From assembly GCF_947488715.1 (NCBI RefSeq), contig NZ_CANLAG010000001.1:62001-126000 (forward strand): a stretch of 64,000 bases of DNA, in the 5' to 3' direction. Source of the DNA: an uncultured Tateyamaria sp. (lineage in GTDB: Bacteria > Pseudomonadota > Alphaproteobacteria > Rhodobacterales > Rhodobacteraceae). Below, one piece after another: positions 27,670 to 37,113 of this stretch. The first letter of the stretch is position 1, and the number at the start of each line of letters is the position of its first letter. The notes beneath the pieces are model-generated. The model saw only the letters and a list, made by a program, of their open reading frames with translations, made no database searches and was not told the DNA's origin. The position numbers and the translations under genes are program-made.

Positions 27670-28811
27670 ATCGAATCCCAAAAGGACTTCACCGATGAAA
27701 AGAAGCTGCTGGATTCAGGGTTGTTCTCTTCGGAGAGGTCCTCGAATTCGCGGAGCAATTCCTTTTGACGGCTGGTCAGGTTGACGGGTGTTTCGACGGC
27801 CAATTCGATGAACATGTCACCGGCACCACCACCGCGCAGGGCTGGCATGCCCTTGGACCGCAAACGCATCTGGCGTCCTGATTGCGACCCTGCCGGGATC
27901 TGCACTCGGCCGCGACCGCCGTCGATGGTTGGCACCTCGATCGAACCGCCCAGTGCCGCGGTGCCCATGCTGACCGGCACGCGGCAGAACAGGTTGGTGC
28001 CGTCGCGTTCAAACAGTTTGTGATCAGACACCTCGATAAAGATGTACAGATCGCCGGATGGGCCGCCGCGCATTCCGGCTTCGCCCTCGCCAGCAAGGCG
28101 GATGCGGGTGCCGGTTTCGACGCCTGCGGGGATGTTCACGGACAGCGCGCGATCCTTTTCGACGCGACCGGCGCCGGAACAGGTTTTGCATGGGTTTTGG
28201 ATGATCTGGCCCAGGCCCGAACATGTGGGGCAGGTCCGTTCAACGGTAAAGAACCCCTGTTGCGCGCGTACCTTGCCCATGCCCGAACACGTCGGGCAGG
28301 TTGTGGGTTCGGTGCCGCCCTCGGCACCGGAGCCATCGCAGCTGCCGCAGCTGACGGATGTGGGGACATTGATCGTTTTTTGCAGACCTGCAAACGCCTC
28401 CTCAAGAGAGATGCGCAGGTTGTAGCGCAGGTCAGACCCACGCGCGGCTCGACGTCCGCCGCCGCCACCGCGTTGGCCGCCCATGAAGTCGCCAAAGAGG
28501 TCGTCGAACACATCGGAAAAGGCAGAGCCCATATCCGGGTGGCCGCCGCCAAAACCGCCGCGTTGTCCGCCGCCGCCCATGCCACCTTCGAATGCGGCAT
28601 GACCGAAGCGGTCATAGGCCGCTTTTTTCTCGGCGTCTTTCAGGACGTCATAAGCCTCGTTGGCTTCTTTGAACTGACTTTCTGCGTTGGGATTGTCGGC
28701 GTTGCGGTCGGGGTGCAGCTCTTTGGCCTTGGTGCGGTAGCCCTTTTTGATCTCGTCAGCGCTTGCGCCTCTGGAGACGCCAAGCACCTCGTAATAATCA
28801 CGTTTTGCCAT
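27660..28811 (-). CDS. dnaJ: Molecular chaperone DnaJ
   Basis: The 383-residue Hsp40 co-chaperone stimulates DnaK ATPase. In order it has a J domain with the HPD motif (ELHPDRN, 33-35), a Gly/Phe-rich region ([10 protein letters not shown]), a zinc-finger domain with four CxxCxGxG repeats ([32 protein letters not shown]) and the C-terminal substrate-binding domain. It is a full type I DnaJ. A clear AAAGGAG site precedes the ATG. It follows dnaK with a 77-base gap holding a hairpin. Confidence 0.98.
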   Translation of the reverse strand: MAKRDYYEVLGVSRGASADEIKKGYRTKAKELHPDRNADNPNAESQFKEANEAYDVLKDAEKKAAYDRFGHAAFEGGMGGGGQRGGFGGGHPDMGSAFSDVFDDLFGDFMGGQRGGGGGRRAARGSDLRYNLRISLEEAFAGLQKTINVPTSVSCGSCDGSGAEGGTEPTTCPTCSGMGKVRAQQGFFTVERTCPTCSGLGQIIQNPCKTCSGAGRVEKDRALSVNIPAGVETGTRIRLAGEGEAGMRGGPSGDLYIFIEVSDHKLFERDGTNLFCRVPVSMGTAALGGSIEVPTIDGGRGRVQIPAGSQSGRQMRLRSKGMPALRGGGAGDMFIELAVETPVNLTSRQKELLREFEDLSEENNPESSSFFSSVKSFWDSMKG

Positions 28812-28837
28812 GGATCAACTCCTTTGCTGGAACGTCT

Positions 28838-28863
28838 GAGGCCGGCCTGATCGGGCCGGCCTC
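28838..28863 (-). repeat. Hairpin between dnaK and dnaJ
   Basis: A 10-bp perfect GC-rich inverted repeat (GAGGCCGGCC / GGCCGGCCTC) with a 6-base loop occupies the dnaK-dnaJ gap, 25 bases past the dnaK stop. There is no T-run, so partial termination or RNase processing that leaves more dnaK than dnaJ mRNA is the likely role. Confidence 0.65.
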
Positions 28864-28888
28864 GTGATTGGTTCCCTTGCGCGCAAGA

Positions 28889-30805
28889 TCAGGCGCGCTT
28901 GTCGTCGTCGAGATCTTCGAACTCTGCGTCCACGATGTCGTCGTCATCGCCGCGTGGTTCATCCGCACCGGCTGGCTCTTCTTCGGCGTCTTCTTGCGCC
29001 GATTTGTAAATCGCTTCGCCCAGTTTCATGGCCGCTTCGGTCACGTTCTGGATGCCGGACTTGATCTTGTCTGCGCCAGCACCGTCCGCTTCAAGGTCGT
29101 CCTTGAGTGCGGCAATCGCCAGTTCGATGGCTTCGATCGTGGTCGGGTCGACCTTGTCCGCATGCTCTTCCATCGACTTTTCGGTCGAGTGGATGAGGCT
29201 CTCAGCCTGGTTTTTCGCCTCGATCAGCTCGCGACGCTCCTTGTCCGCCTCGGCGTTGTCCTCGGCGTCCTTGACCATTTGTTCGATGTCGTCGTCCGAC
29301 AAACCGCCCGAGGCCTGGATCGTGATCTGCTGTTCCTTGCCGGTGCCCTTGTCCTTGGCGCCCACCGACACGATGCCGTTGGCGTCGATGTCAAAGGTCA
29401 CTTCGATCTGAGGCATGCCACGCGGGGCAGGCGGGATGTTTTCGAGGTTGAAGGCACCGAGGATCTTGTTGTCGGCGGCCATTTCCCGTTCACCCTGGAA
29501 CACGCGGATGGTCACGGCGTTCTGGTTGTCTTCGGCGGTCGAGAAGATCTGGCTCTTCTTCGTCGGGATCGTCGTGTTGCGGTCGATTAGTCGGGTGAAC
29601 ACGCCGCCCAGCGTTTCGATGCCCAGCGACAGCGGCGTCACGTCGAGCAGGACAACGTCCTTGACGTCGCCTTGCAGAACACCGGCCTGAATTGCGGCAC
29701 CCATGGCAACCACTTCGTCGGGGTTCACGCCCTTGTGCGGCTCTTTGCCAAAGAACTTGGTCACTTCCTCAACCACGCGCGGCATGCGGGTCATACCACC
29801 GACGAGGACAACCTCGTCAATGTCGCCTGCGGACAGGCCCGCGTCCTTGAGCGCAGCGGCGCAGGGTTTCATCGACGCTTTGATCAGGTCACCAACCAAC
29901 TGCTCCAGCTTGGCGCGGGTCAGTTTCATCACCATGTGCAGCGGCTGGCCGTTGCTGCCCATCGAGATGAAGGGCTGGTTGATTTCGGTCTGGTTGGCGC
30001 TGGACAGCTCGATCTTGGCCTTTTCCGCCGCCTCTTTCAGACGTTGCAGGGCCATCTTGTCAGCAGTCAGGTCAACGGCGTGCTCTTTTTTGAACTCGTC
30101 CGCGAGGTAGTTGACGATGCGCATGTCAAAGTCTTCACCACCGAGGAACGTGTCGCCGTTGGTGGATTTCACTTCGAACAGGCCGTCGTCGATTTCGAGG
30201 ATGGTCACGTCGAATGTACCGCCGCCGAGGTCGTAAACCGCGATGGTTTGGCTGTTTTCCTTGTCGAGGCCATAGGCCAGCGCGGCAGCTGTGGGTTCGT
30301 TGATGATCCGCAGTACTTCCAGGCCCGCGATCTTGCCCGCGTCCTTGGTCGCCTGACGCTGTGCGTCGTTGAAATAGGCGGGGACAGTGATGACCGCTTG
30401 GGTCACGTCTTCGCCGAGGTAGCTTTCGGCGGTTTCTTTCATCTTGCCCAGGATGAAGGCAGAGATCTGGCTGGGCGAGTATTTCTCGCCACGGCTTTCG
30501 ACCCATGCGTCACCATTGCCGCCGTCGATCACGGCGAAGGGCAGGTTTTTCTTGTCCTTGGCCAGATCCGCGTCGTCATTGCGACGGCCGATCAGGCGTT
30601 TGACACCAAAGATGGTGTTGTCGGGGTTCGTGACCGCTTGCCGTTTGGCAGGCTGGCCGACGAGACGTTCGTTTTCGGTGAAGGCCACGATGGACGGTGT
30701 GGTGCGCGCGCCCTCGGCGTTTTCGATCACGCGGGGCTGGCTGCCGTCCATGATGGCGATACAGCTGTTTGTGGTTCCCAGGTCAATACCGATGACTTTG
30801 GCCAT
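28889..30805 (-). CDS. dnaK: Molecular chaperone DnaK (Hsp70)
   Basis: The 638-residue Hsp70 has the ATPase signatures [23 protein letters not shown] and [13 protein letters not shown]. The linker [13 protein letters not shown] leads into the substrate-binding domain, and a helical lid and acidic tail ([15 protein letters not shown]) close it. It folds and protects proteins with DnaJ and GrpE. The length is standard. It is transcribed leftwards with dnaJ from a promoter region shared with alkB. Confidence 0.98.
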   Translation of the reverse strand: MAKVIGIDLGTTNSCIAIMDGSQPRVIENAEGARTTPSIVAFTENERLVGQPAKRQAVTNPDNTIFGVKRLIGRRNDDADLAKDKKNLPFAVIDGGNGDAWVESRGEKYSPSQISAFILGKMKETAESYLGEDVTQAVITVPAYFNDAQRQATKDAGKIAGLEVLRIINEPTAAALAYGLDKENSQTIAVYDLGGGTFDVTILEIDDGLFEVKSTNGDTFLGGEDFDMRIVNYLADEFKKEHAVDLTADKMALQRLKEAAEKAKIELSSANQTEINQPFISMGSNGQPLHMVMKLTRAKLEQLVGDLIKASMKPCAAALKDAGLSAGDIDEVVLVGGMTRMPRVVEEVTKFFGKEPHKGVNPDEVVAMGAAIQAGVLQGDVKDVVLLDVTPLSLGIETLGGVFTRLIDRNTTIPTKKSQIFSTAEDNQNAVTIRVFQGEREMAADNKILGAFNLENIPPAPRGMPQIEVTFDIDANGIVSVGAKDKGTGKEQQITIQASGGLSDDDIEQMVKDAEDNAEADKERRELIEAKNQAESLIHSTEKSMEEHADKVDPTTIEAIELAIAALKDDLEADGAGADKIKSGIQNVTEAAMKLGEAIYKSAQEDAEEEPAGADEPRGDDDDIVDAEFEDLDDDKRA

Positions 30806-30884
30806 GTTTTCGATCCCTCATATCAGTTCAAGGCGATGACACGAGGCGGCGACCCGGTTCGGCATCGACGCCACGTATTACAAT

Positions 30885-30902
30885 GCGCAAGAAACCTTGC
30901 GC
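30885..30902. repeat. Inverted repeat in the dnaK leader
   Basis: GCGCAAG and CTTGCGC form a perfect 7-bp inverted repeat with a 4-base spacer, at or just after the predicted dnaK transcription start. It is not the CIRCE element (TTAGCACTC-N9-GAGTGCTAA). It could be an operator or a 5' stabilising hairpin. Confidence 0.6.
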
Positions 30903-30911
30903 GCTGGGGCG

Positions 30912-30940
30912 TATATAAGGAGGGTCAATTGACGCTGCAA
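30912..30940 (-). promoter_or_regulatory. Candidate dnaK promoter
   Basis: Reading the minus strand, TTGCAG (30940-30935) and TATATA (30917-30912) are spaced by 17 bases, with CTCCT just before the -10. This resembles a sigma-70 promoter and loosely a heat-shock (RpoH) -10. Transcription would start near 30905 and give a leader of about 100 bases. The sigma factor cannot be decided from the sequence. Confidence 0.45.
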
Positions 30941-30995
30941 CCATTGCGGCGGGGTCGAAAACAGCAAAAATTGCACATAACGGGGTGTTTGGGGC

Positions 30996-31595
30996 ATGCG
31001 GGCGACTATTCGGGGCTTTGATATCTACAAAGGGTATCTGGATGCTGCTGCACAGGCAGATTTAGTATCTGCAGTTCGAGATGTTGCCGTGGCTGCACCG
31101 ATGTTTTCGCCGGAAACACCGTATGGAAAACCGATGAGCGTGCGCATGACCTCTACCGGGGCGCTTGGGTGGTATGCGGATCGCACTGGATACCGCTATG
31201 CGCCGTGCCATCCGGGTGGTGCAGCGTGGCCGCCGATCCCTGATGCGGTTGTGGCCTTGTGGCATGATCTGACCGGGTTGGAGCGTGCGCCGGATTGCTG
31301 TTTGATCAACTACTACGGTGAGGGCGCGAGGATGGGGATGCATCAGGACAAGGACGAGGCGGATTTTAAGTGGCCGGTTTTGTCTGTGTCTTTGGGGGAT
31401 GCGGGCCAGTTTCGGATCGGGAACGAGACGCGCGGCGGCAAGACCGAATCGCTGTGGCTGGAATCGGGTGACGTGGTGGTCATGGGCGGTGCTGCGCGGC
31501 TGACCTATCACGGGGTGGACCGCATTCGGTTTGGATCGTCGACGCTGTTGCCCAAGGGCGGACGGATCAACTTGACCTGTCGCGTGGTGACCTGA
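30996..31595 (+). CDS. alkB: AlkB-type alpha-ketoglutarate-dependent DNA/RNA demethylase
   Basis: The 199-residue Fe(II)/2-oxoglutarate dioxygenase repairs 1-methyladenine and 3-methylcytosine by oxidative demethylation. The iron ligands are H116, D118 (GMHQDKDE) and H172 (TYHGVDR), with 2-oxoglutarate-binding arginines in GGRINLTCR near the end. The substrate-contact loop INYYGEGARM is present. The length is close to E. coli AlkB (216). It stands alone, divergent from dnaK, and almost meets marC in convergent orientation (two bases between stops). Confidence 0.93.
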   Translation: MRATIRGFDIYKGYLDAAAQADLVSAVRDVAVAAPMFSPETPYGKPMSVRMTSTGALGWYADRTGYRYAPCHPGGAAWPPIPDAVVALWHDLTGLERAPDCCLINYYGEGARMGMHQDKDEADFKWPVLSVSLGDAGQFRIGNETRGGKTESLWLESGDVVVMGGAARLTYHGVDRIRFGSSTLLPKGGRINLTCRVVT

Positions 31596-31597
31596 CC

Positions 31598-32275
31598 CTA
31601 TTGGCCGGGTGGAACGAGCACGGAACTGGTGGGGTGCGCCTTGAACGCCGCATCAAGGTCGAGCAGTTGCAGCGTATCCAGACCAACGAGCACCGAATCG
31701 ACCGCAATCGTGGCGAGGATGATCCCCATGACGCGACTGATGACACTGGCCCCGGTGTTCCCAATCAGGCGGAACACATAGGTCGCGGACAAGAGCAGGA
31801 GCAGGGTGATCAACAGGACGCCAATCAACAGCCCGGCGGTAACCAATTGGTCCGGCAGGCTTTCTGTTTCGTTGTCGGTCAGAACGACGATGGCCAGCAT
31901 TGCACCGGGTGACGCGATGGATGGCATTGCCAGCGGGAACACGGCACCGGCGAGGTGATCACGCTCGGCCTCGGCAATCTCGGTCTGGGATTTTGCATCG
32001 CCAAAGATCATGGTGAGCGCAAAGAGGAACAGGATGATCCCGCCCGCGATCTGGAAAGACCCAAGGCGGAGGCCAATTGCTTCAAGCAGGTACTGCCCGC
32101 CAAAGAGAAACGCCAACAGGACCAGCCCGGCAATTCCCACGGCCCGGATTGCGAACTGGCGATGCAGGGCAATCGGCACATGTGCCACGGCAAACAGAAA
32201 GACGGGCAGTGACCCCACAGGGTCGATCACCACAAAAAGGGTAATGAATTCGCGTAGCAGCGACAGCCAGTCCAC
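31598..32275 (-). CDS. MarC family integral membrane protein
   Basis: The 225-residue protein has about six hydrophobic segments and family motifs LFVVIDPVGSLPVFL, FQIAGGIILFLFALTMIFG and PLAMPSIASPGAM. MarC was once thought to cause multiple antibiotic resistance, but that has been withdrawn and the function is unknown; it sits in the inner membrane. The gene is 18 bases downstream of the ABC-2 permease gene and could be on the same transcript. Confidence 0.9.
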   Translation of the reverse strand: MDWLSLLREFITLFVVIDPVGSLPVFLFAVAHVPIALHRQFAIRAVGIAGLVLLAFLFGGQYLLEAIGLRLGSFQIAGGIILFLFALTMIFGDAKSQTEIAEAERDHLAGAVFPLAMPSIASPGAMLAIVVLTDNETESLPDQLVTAGLLIGVLLITLLLLLSATYVFRLIGNTGASVISRVMGIILATIAVDSVLVGLDTLQLLDLDAAFKAHPTSSVLVPPGQ

Positions 32276-32293
32276 AGCGGGTTCTCCCGAACG

Positions 32294-33118
32294 TTAGCGC
32301 CGTGCGTTCCAGCTGAGCGAGGCGTGACGGCGGGTATAGAATTCGCCCATCAGCCCGACCATCACAAGGATGATTCCGACCCACAGTGCGTATTCCCACG
32401 AGGAGTAGCGCGGATTGTAGTTGATAAAGGCATAGCCGCGCGACTGGTCGATGGTGTGGAACAGCGGGTTCCAGTCAAACATCGCCAGCATGAAGCTGGG
32501 CAATGTGTTGGCCACGAACATCTTGCCCGAGGCAATCATGTTCGCGCGCTGATAGATCTGGGTAAAGATCGAGACGAATGTCGGGAACCACGGTTTGATC
32601 GCCAGCAGGACCAGACCCAAGGCGCAGCCGGTGAACCACGCAATCAGCAACATCCCGAACGCGCCGAATGGGTCGTCGATTTCCAGCGGGGTAAAGGCCA
32701 CGTGGTAGATAAACAGGATCATAAACAGCGACAGAACCTGAACATAAAGCGCACCAAGCGCAGCAGATGAGATCGAGATGATCGTATTCATCGGCGCGTG
32801 CTGCATCATCGGGCTTGCCGGGCCTTCGGACCCGACGACGGCACCCAGCGATTTGGTGTGCGTCATATAAAGGAAGATGCCCGTCATGATGTAGACGAGG
32901 AAATCGCCACGGATCGCCGCACCGCGCAGCCCCAGTACAGAGAACATCACATAGAAGGCGCCGACAAAGATCACCGCCTGCAACATGTTCATCGCAATCG
33001 CGAGGAACGCGTTGTTATGCGTCTTGCGCACCGACCGGACGATCGAGTGGTAGATGACCTCGAACATGGCCATGGCGGTGCCAAAGCCGGACTGTGGCTT
33101 GCGGGTTGATTGAAACAT
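32294..33118 (-). CDS. ABC-2 type polysaccharide export permease (KpsM-like)
   Basis: The 274-residue membrane protein is like the permeases of capsule or O-antigen exporters. Six hydrophobic segments and a typical C-terminal end (MVGLMGEFYTRRHASLSW) are visible. I chose the ATG at 33118 (MFQSTRKPQS); an alternative start at 33199 would add 27 residues. Such permeases need an ATPase subunit (KpsT) and often periplasmic and outer-membrane partners, none of which is encoded beside it. The nearby glycosyltransferases suggest a surface glycan as substrate. Confidence 0.82.
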   Translation of the reverse strand: MFQSTRKPQSGFGTAMAMFEVIYHSIVRSVRKTHNNAFLAIAMNMLQAVIFVGAFYVMFSVLGLRGAAIRGDFLVYIMTGIFLYMTHTKSLGAVVGSEGPASPMMQHAPMNTIISISSAALGALYVQVLSLFMILFIYHVAFTPLEIDDPFGAFGMLLIAWFTGCALGLVLLAIKPWFPTFVSIFTQIYQRANMIASGKMFVANTLPSFMLAMFDWNPLFHTIDQSRGYAFINYNPRYSSWEYALWVGIILVMVGLMGEFYTRRHASLSWNARR

Positions 33119-33236
33119 GTGCGGTTCTGCCTCGACTGACGCGATGGTCGCAGGGAATTCTTGCCGTTCCGTTAGCACCACAGCATAAGGGGCGCGCATT
33201 GTGATTTCAACAAATGCCCGTGTGAGGAACGAATTT

Positions 33237-34034
33237 ATGAACTACGACGATTTGATCCCGGTGATCCGCAAACTGGCCCTCGAGGCTGGCGACAAGATCA
33301 TGGAGATTTATGACGGCGATGATTTTGAAGTAAAGTCCAAGTCCGATGACAGCCCGGTGACGGCAGCAGACGAAGCTGCGGATGCGCTGATTTCCGATGG
33401 TCTCCGCGCGGCGTTTCCCGATGTGATGCTGGTGACCGAAGAGCAGGCGGCGACCCATTCCACCACTGGCGACACGTTCCTGATCGTTGATCCGCTGGAT
33501 GGCACCAAGGAATTCGTCCACCGTCGTGGTGATTTCACCGTGAACATTGCATTGGTCGAAGGTGGTGTACCGACGCGCGGCGTTGTCTATGCACCGGCCA
33601 AGGGGCGCATGTTCTTTACCCTTGCAGATGGTCAATCCGTCGAGGAAAGCGGCGCGCTGGACAAAAACGAGATGGGTGAGGTTACACCAATCAACGTGGC
33701 TCAAAGCGACAACAGCGCGCTGATGGTTGTGGCATCAAAGTCGCACCGCGATCAGGCCACGGATGACTACATTAACAAGTACAACGTCAAAGACATGAAG
33801 AGCGCGGGTTCATCGCTCAAGTTCTGTTTGGTTGCGACGGGCGAGGCGGATATTTACCCGCGTGTTGGTCGCACAATGGAGTGGGACACCGCCGCGGGTC
33901 ACGCGGTGCTGACGGGTGCGGGCGGCAAAGTGGTGCGTTTCGACAACCATGAGACCCTGATGTACGGCAAAGATACCTATGCCAACCCGTTCTTTATCGC
34001 CTATGCGCCCGGTGTTGAGCTGAAGCCAGCCTGA
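33237..34034 (+). CDS. cysQ: 3'(2'),5'-bisphosphate nucleotidase CysQ
   Basis: The 265-residue enzyme of the inositol-monophosphatase superfamily hydrolyses PAP to AMP and phosphate. Metal-site motifs are VTEEQ, DPLDGTKEF and WDTAAGHAVLTGAGG. PAP is produced when sulfate is transferred from PAPS, by reduction or by sulfotransferases, and must be cleared. The ATG at 33237 gives the usual N-terminus (MNYDDLIPVIRKLALEAG) behind GAGGAACG. Its last base is shared with the kdsB start region, so the two are coupled. Confidence 0.93.
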   Translation: MNYDDLIPVIRKLALEAGDKIMEIYDGDDFEVKSKSDDSPVTAADEAADALISDGLRAAFPDVMLVTEEQAATHSTTGDTFLIVDPLDGTKEFVHRRGDFTVNIALVEGGVPTRGVVYAPAKGRMFFTLADGQSVEESGALDKNEMGEVTPINVAQSDNSALMVVASKSHRDQATDDYINKYNVKDMKSAGSSLKFCLVATGEADIYPRVGRTMEWDTAAGHAVLTGAGGKVVRFDNHETLMYGKDTYANPFFIAYAPGVELKPA

Positions 34035-34834
34035 TGTCTGTTCTGATCGTCATCCCAGCCCGCTATGCCTCGACCCGGTATCCGGGCAAACCGCTGGTGC
34101 CGTTGACCGGTGCAACCGGCGAGGCGCAGACCCTGATCGAGCGCAGCTGGCGTGCCGCCTGCGATGTGGCCGGGGTGGACCGTGTGGTTGTGGCGACGGA
34201 TGACGATCGTATCAAAGCGGCCTCTGAAGCCTTTGGCGCAGAGGTTGTGATGACGTCAGAGGCGTGCGGCAACGGAACAGAGCGTTGCGCCGAGGCGCAT
34301 GCCGCGCTGGGCGGTGGATATGATATTGTCGTAAACCTGCAAGGCGACGCGCCATTGACGCCCGCCTGGTTCATCGAAGGGCTGGTCGATGGTCTGCGCG
34401 CCGCGCCAGATGCCGAGATTGCGACTCCGGTCCTGCGGTGTGACGGGGCGACGCTGACCGGTTTTCTGGAGGACCGCAAAGCGGGACGCGTTGGCGGTAC
34501 GACCGCTGTGTTTGGTGCCGCTGGTCAGGCGCTCTATTTCTCCAAGGAAGTCATTCCGTACACCAATACCGACTATGCCCCGGATGCGGACACGCCAGTG
34601 TTTCACCATGTGGGTGTCTATGCCTATCGCCCAGATGCGCTTGCTGCCTATCCCGGCTGGCCCGTTGGGCCATTGGAGCAGTTGGAGGGGTTGGAACAGC
34701 TTCGGTTTCTGGAAAACGGGAGGCAGGTTCTGTGTGTCGAAGTGGCGGCGCGTGGCCGACAGTTCTGGGAACTGAACAACCCCGAAGATGTGCCAAAGAT
34801 TGAGCAAATGATGGCGGATATGGGTCTGGCATGA
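34034..34834 (+). CDS. kdsB: 3-deoxy-manno-octulosonate cytidylyltransferase
   Basis: The 266-residue enzyme activates Kdo as CMP-Kdo for lipid A-core assembly. Motifs are VIPARYASTRYPGKPL, VVVATDDDRI, NLQGDAPL and the late HHVGVYAYR. The length is normal (E. coli 248). The stop overlaps the next glycosyltransferase gene by four bases (ATGA). With kdsD and lptCAB downstream, this gives several steps of Kdo/LPS supply in one neighbourhood. Confidence 0.94.
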   Translation: MSVLIVIPARYASTRYPGKPLVPLTGATGEAQTLIERSWRAACDVAGVDRVVVATDDDRIKAASEAFGAEVVMTSEACGNGTERCAEAHAALGGGYDIVVNLQGDAPLTPAWFIEGLVDGLRAAPDAEIATPVLRCDGATLTGFLEDRKAGRVGGTTAVFGAAGQALYFSKEVIPYTNTDYAPDADTPVFHHVGVYAYRPDALAAYPGWPVGPLEQLEGLEQLRFLENGRQVLCVEVAARGRQFWELNNPEDVPKIEQMMADMGLA

Positions 34835-36063
34835 CCCAGCCACCTGTCAGCGTTGTGGTGGTGAGCCGCGACAGGCCTGCGGCATTGCGCCGATGCCTGA
34901 CCGCGCTGGCGCAGGTGCAGTATACGCCGTTCGAAGTGGTTGTGGTCGCCGACGTCAAAGGCCGTGCGACAGTTGCGGGATCGCCACTGGCCGGTTTGGT
35001 CAAAGTGGTCGAATTTGACCGGCCCAACATCTCTGAGGCGCGCAACCTTGGCATCAGCCACGCGGCGGGCGACATCGTTGCGTTCATTGACGATGACGCG
35101 GTGCCTGAGCCCAGTTGGCTGACGCACCTCGTGTCACCGGCCACCCGGCCACATGTCGGCGCCACGGGTGGATTTGTCCGGGGCCGGAACGGTATCTCGT
35201 TTCAGTGGCAGGCGCGCAGCATCGACGAGACCGGTGCAACGGAACACATGGAAATGAATCCGCGGCGGGCGACGATCCTGACACCCAAAGGTGCGCGTGG
35301 CACAAAAACCGAAGGCACCAATATGGCGGTGCGCCGGGACGTGTTGGTGGATCTCGAAGGGTTTGACCCCGGCTTTGCGTTTTATCTGGACGAAACGGAT
35401 CTGAACCTGCGGCTGGCGCGTGCGGGCCACGCCACGGCAATTGTTCCGATGGCCGAAGTGCATCACGGTTTCGCCGCCAGCCCCCGTCGCAGAGCGGATC
35501 GGGTGCCACGTGACCTGTTCGACATCGGTGCAAGCTGGGCAGTGTTCCAGCGCAAGTACCTGTCCGAGGCCGAGCGCCGCGATCATTGGCGTGCCATTCG
35601 TTTGTCCGAGCGCAAACGTGCGTTGGAACATATGGTGGCTGGGCGGCTCTTGCCACGCGATGTGCGGTATCTGCTGGGACGGCTTGATCAGGGATACAGC
35701 CAGGGTTTGATGCGCAAGCGCGGAGGCGCGCAGATTTCAGCCAGCCCGATTTTGCCCTATCAGCCGCTAGAGGTTGCACCGCGCAAGAGTGTGCTGATCT
35801 CTGGCCGGATCTGGCAGGCCAAACGCTTGCGCGCCGAAGCGGCCGAGAGGGTGAAAAACGGCGAGATTGTCACCTTGTTCCTGCTCTCGCCCACGTCTCT
35901 ATATCATCACGTGCGGTTCGACCCGCGTGGATTTTGGGAGCAAAGCGGTGGACTGTTTGGCAAGTCGAGCCGGGACGATGTGGTGTTTCGCCCTTATGGC
36001 TTTCGGGAAAGAGTGCTTAGAGAACGTGAACGTGTCGCGATTCAGCGTCTATTTTCCGCATAA
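34831..36063 (+). CDS. Glycosyltransferase family 2
   Basis: The 410-residue GT-A fold protein has an N-terminal GT2 domain: VSVVVVSRDRPAALRRCL, the DxD-like FIDDDAVP and GTNMAVRRDVLVDLEGFDPGFAFYLDETDLNLRL. A C-terminal part of about 130 residues rich in Arg and Lys has no family I recognise. It should transfer a sugar from a nucleotide donor in envelope glycan synthesis; donor and acceptor are unknown. Translation is coupled to kdsB, so a lipopolysaccharide-core or linked glycan is a fair guess. Confidence 0.85.
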   Translation: MTQPPVSVVVVSRDRPAALRRCLTALAQVQYTPFEVVVVADVKGRATVAGSPLAGLVKVVEFDRPNISEARNLGISHAAGDIVAFIDDDAVPEPSWLTHLVSPATRPHVGATGGFVRGRNGISFQWQARSIDETGATEHMEMNPRRATILTPKGARGTKTEGTNMAVRRDVLVDLEGFDPGFAFYLDETDLNLRLARAGHATAIVPMAEVHHGFAASPRRRADRVPRDLFDIGASWAVFQRKYLSEAERRDHWRAIRLSERKRALEHMVAGRLLPRDVRYLLGRLDQGYSQGLMRKRGGAQISASPILPYQPLEVAPRKSVLISGRIWQAKRLRAEAAERVKNGEIVTLFLLSPTSLYHHVRFDPRGFWEQSGGLFGKSSRDDVVFRPYGFRERVLRERERVAIQRLFSA

Positions 36064-36204
36064 ATTTGGCGCGTCTGCGCAACACTTTGCCGGTCAAGGC
36101 AGGAATTCAGGAATTGGACATTCTTTGGTCGCAGTCTAATAGTAAGGCGTTGCCAGAAAAGTTATTGCACCTGCAAACCAGATATCAAAACGAGGATGAC
36201 GCGT

Positions 36205-37098
36205 ATGCGTAAGAAGGTCACAAAAGCAATTTTCCCGGTCGCCGGGCTGGGTACGCGGTTTTTGCCAGCGACCAAGTCCGTGCCCAAGGAGATCATGACC
36301 CTCGTGGATCGCCCGTTGATCCAATACGCGATCGACGAAGCGCGCGCTGCGGGTATCAAGGAATTCATTTTTGTCACCTCGCGCGGCAAAGGTGCGCTTG
36401 AGGACTATTTTGACCATTCCCCCACGCTGGAGCAGGAGCTGCGCAAAAAGGGTAAAGACGAGCTGTTGGACGTGTTGAAAGACACCAATATGGACAGCGG
36501 CGCGATTGCCTATATCCGTCAGCACAAGGCGCTGGGTCTGGGGCACGCCGTTTGGTGCGCGCGTCGCCTGATCGCCAACGAACCCTTCGCGGTTATTCTG
36601 CCCGATGACGTGATTGCCGCCGAGAAACCCTGCTTGCAGCAGATGGTTGAGGCATTCGAGGAAACGCAAGGCAACATCGTTGCCGCGATGGAAGTTCCTC
36701 CGGAAAAAGCGTCGTCCTACGGTGTTCTCGACATCAAGGAAGACATGGGCCAGATGGTCGAAGTCAAAGGCATGGTTGAAAAGCCGCCTGCCGGTGAGGC
36801 ACCATCGAACCTGGCCGTGATTGGCCGTTATATTTTGACGCCGCAGGTGCTGCGCTCGCTTAACCAGATGAAGTCTGGCGCTGGTGGTGAAATCCAGCTG
36901 ACTGATGCCATCGCCCAAGAGATCGGTGGCGAAGACGGCGTTTACGGCTACCGTTTCCGTGGTCAGCGTTTTGACTGCGGGTCCAAGTCGGGTTTCCTTC
37001 AGGCGACTGTGTCCTTTGGTCTGGCGCGCGAAGAACTGCGTGACGACCTGTTGAGCTACATTCAGGATGTCGTTCAGATGGACAAAGCCGCAGAGTAA
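36205..37098 (+). CDS. galU: UTP-glucose-1-phosphate uridylyltransferase
   Basis: The 297-residue enzyme makes UDP-glucose. Motifs are FPVAGLGTRFLPATKSVPKE, the UTP-binding ILPDDVI, VVEKPP-like VEKPPAGEAPSNLAVIGRYI and the C-terminal RFDCGSKSGFLQA. I chose the ATG at 36205 because GAGG sits at a normal distance from it; an ATG at 36196 would add three residues but lies too close to that site. It feeds GalE 16 bases downstream and the glycosyltransferases around it. Confidence 0.95.
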   Translation: MRKKVTKAIFPVAGLGTRFLPATKSVPKEIMTLVDRPLIQYAIDEARAAGIKEFIFVTSRGKGALEDYFDHSPTLEQELRKKGKDELLDVLKDTNMDSGAIAYIRQHKALGLGHAVWCARRLIANEPFAVILPDDVIAAEKPCLQQMVEAFEETQGNIVAAMEVPPEKASSYGVLDIKEDMGQMVEVKGMVEKPPAGEAPSNLAVIGRYILTPQVLRSLNQMKSGAGGEIQLTDAIAQEIGGEDGVYGYRFRGQRFDCGSKSGFLQATVSFGLAREELRDDLLSYIQDVVQMDKAAE

Positions 37099-37113
37099 AC
37101 CAGGGATCACATT

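Noticed and set aside
30806-30995. CIRCE heat-shock operator before dnaK
   Set aside because: The only inverted repeat has a different sequence and spacing from TTAGCACTC-N9-GAGTGCTAA.
29672-31021. A 449-codon plus-strand frame opposite dnaK and across the dnaK-alkB gap
   Set aside because: It is the shadow of dnaK, and its protein has no family features. The real plus-strand gene here is alkB, which starts at 30996.
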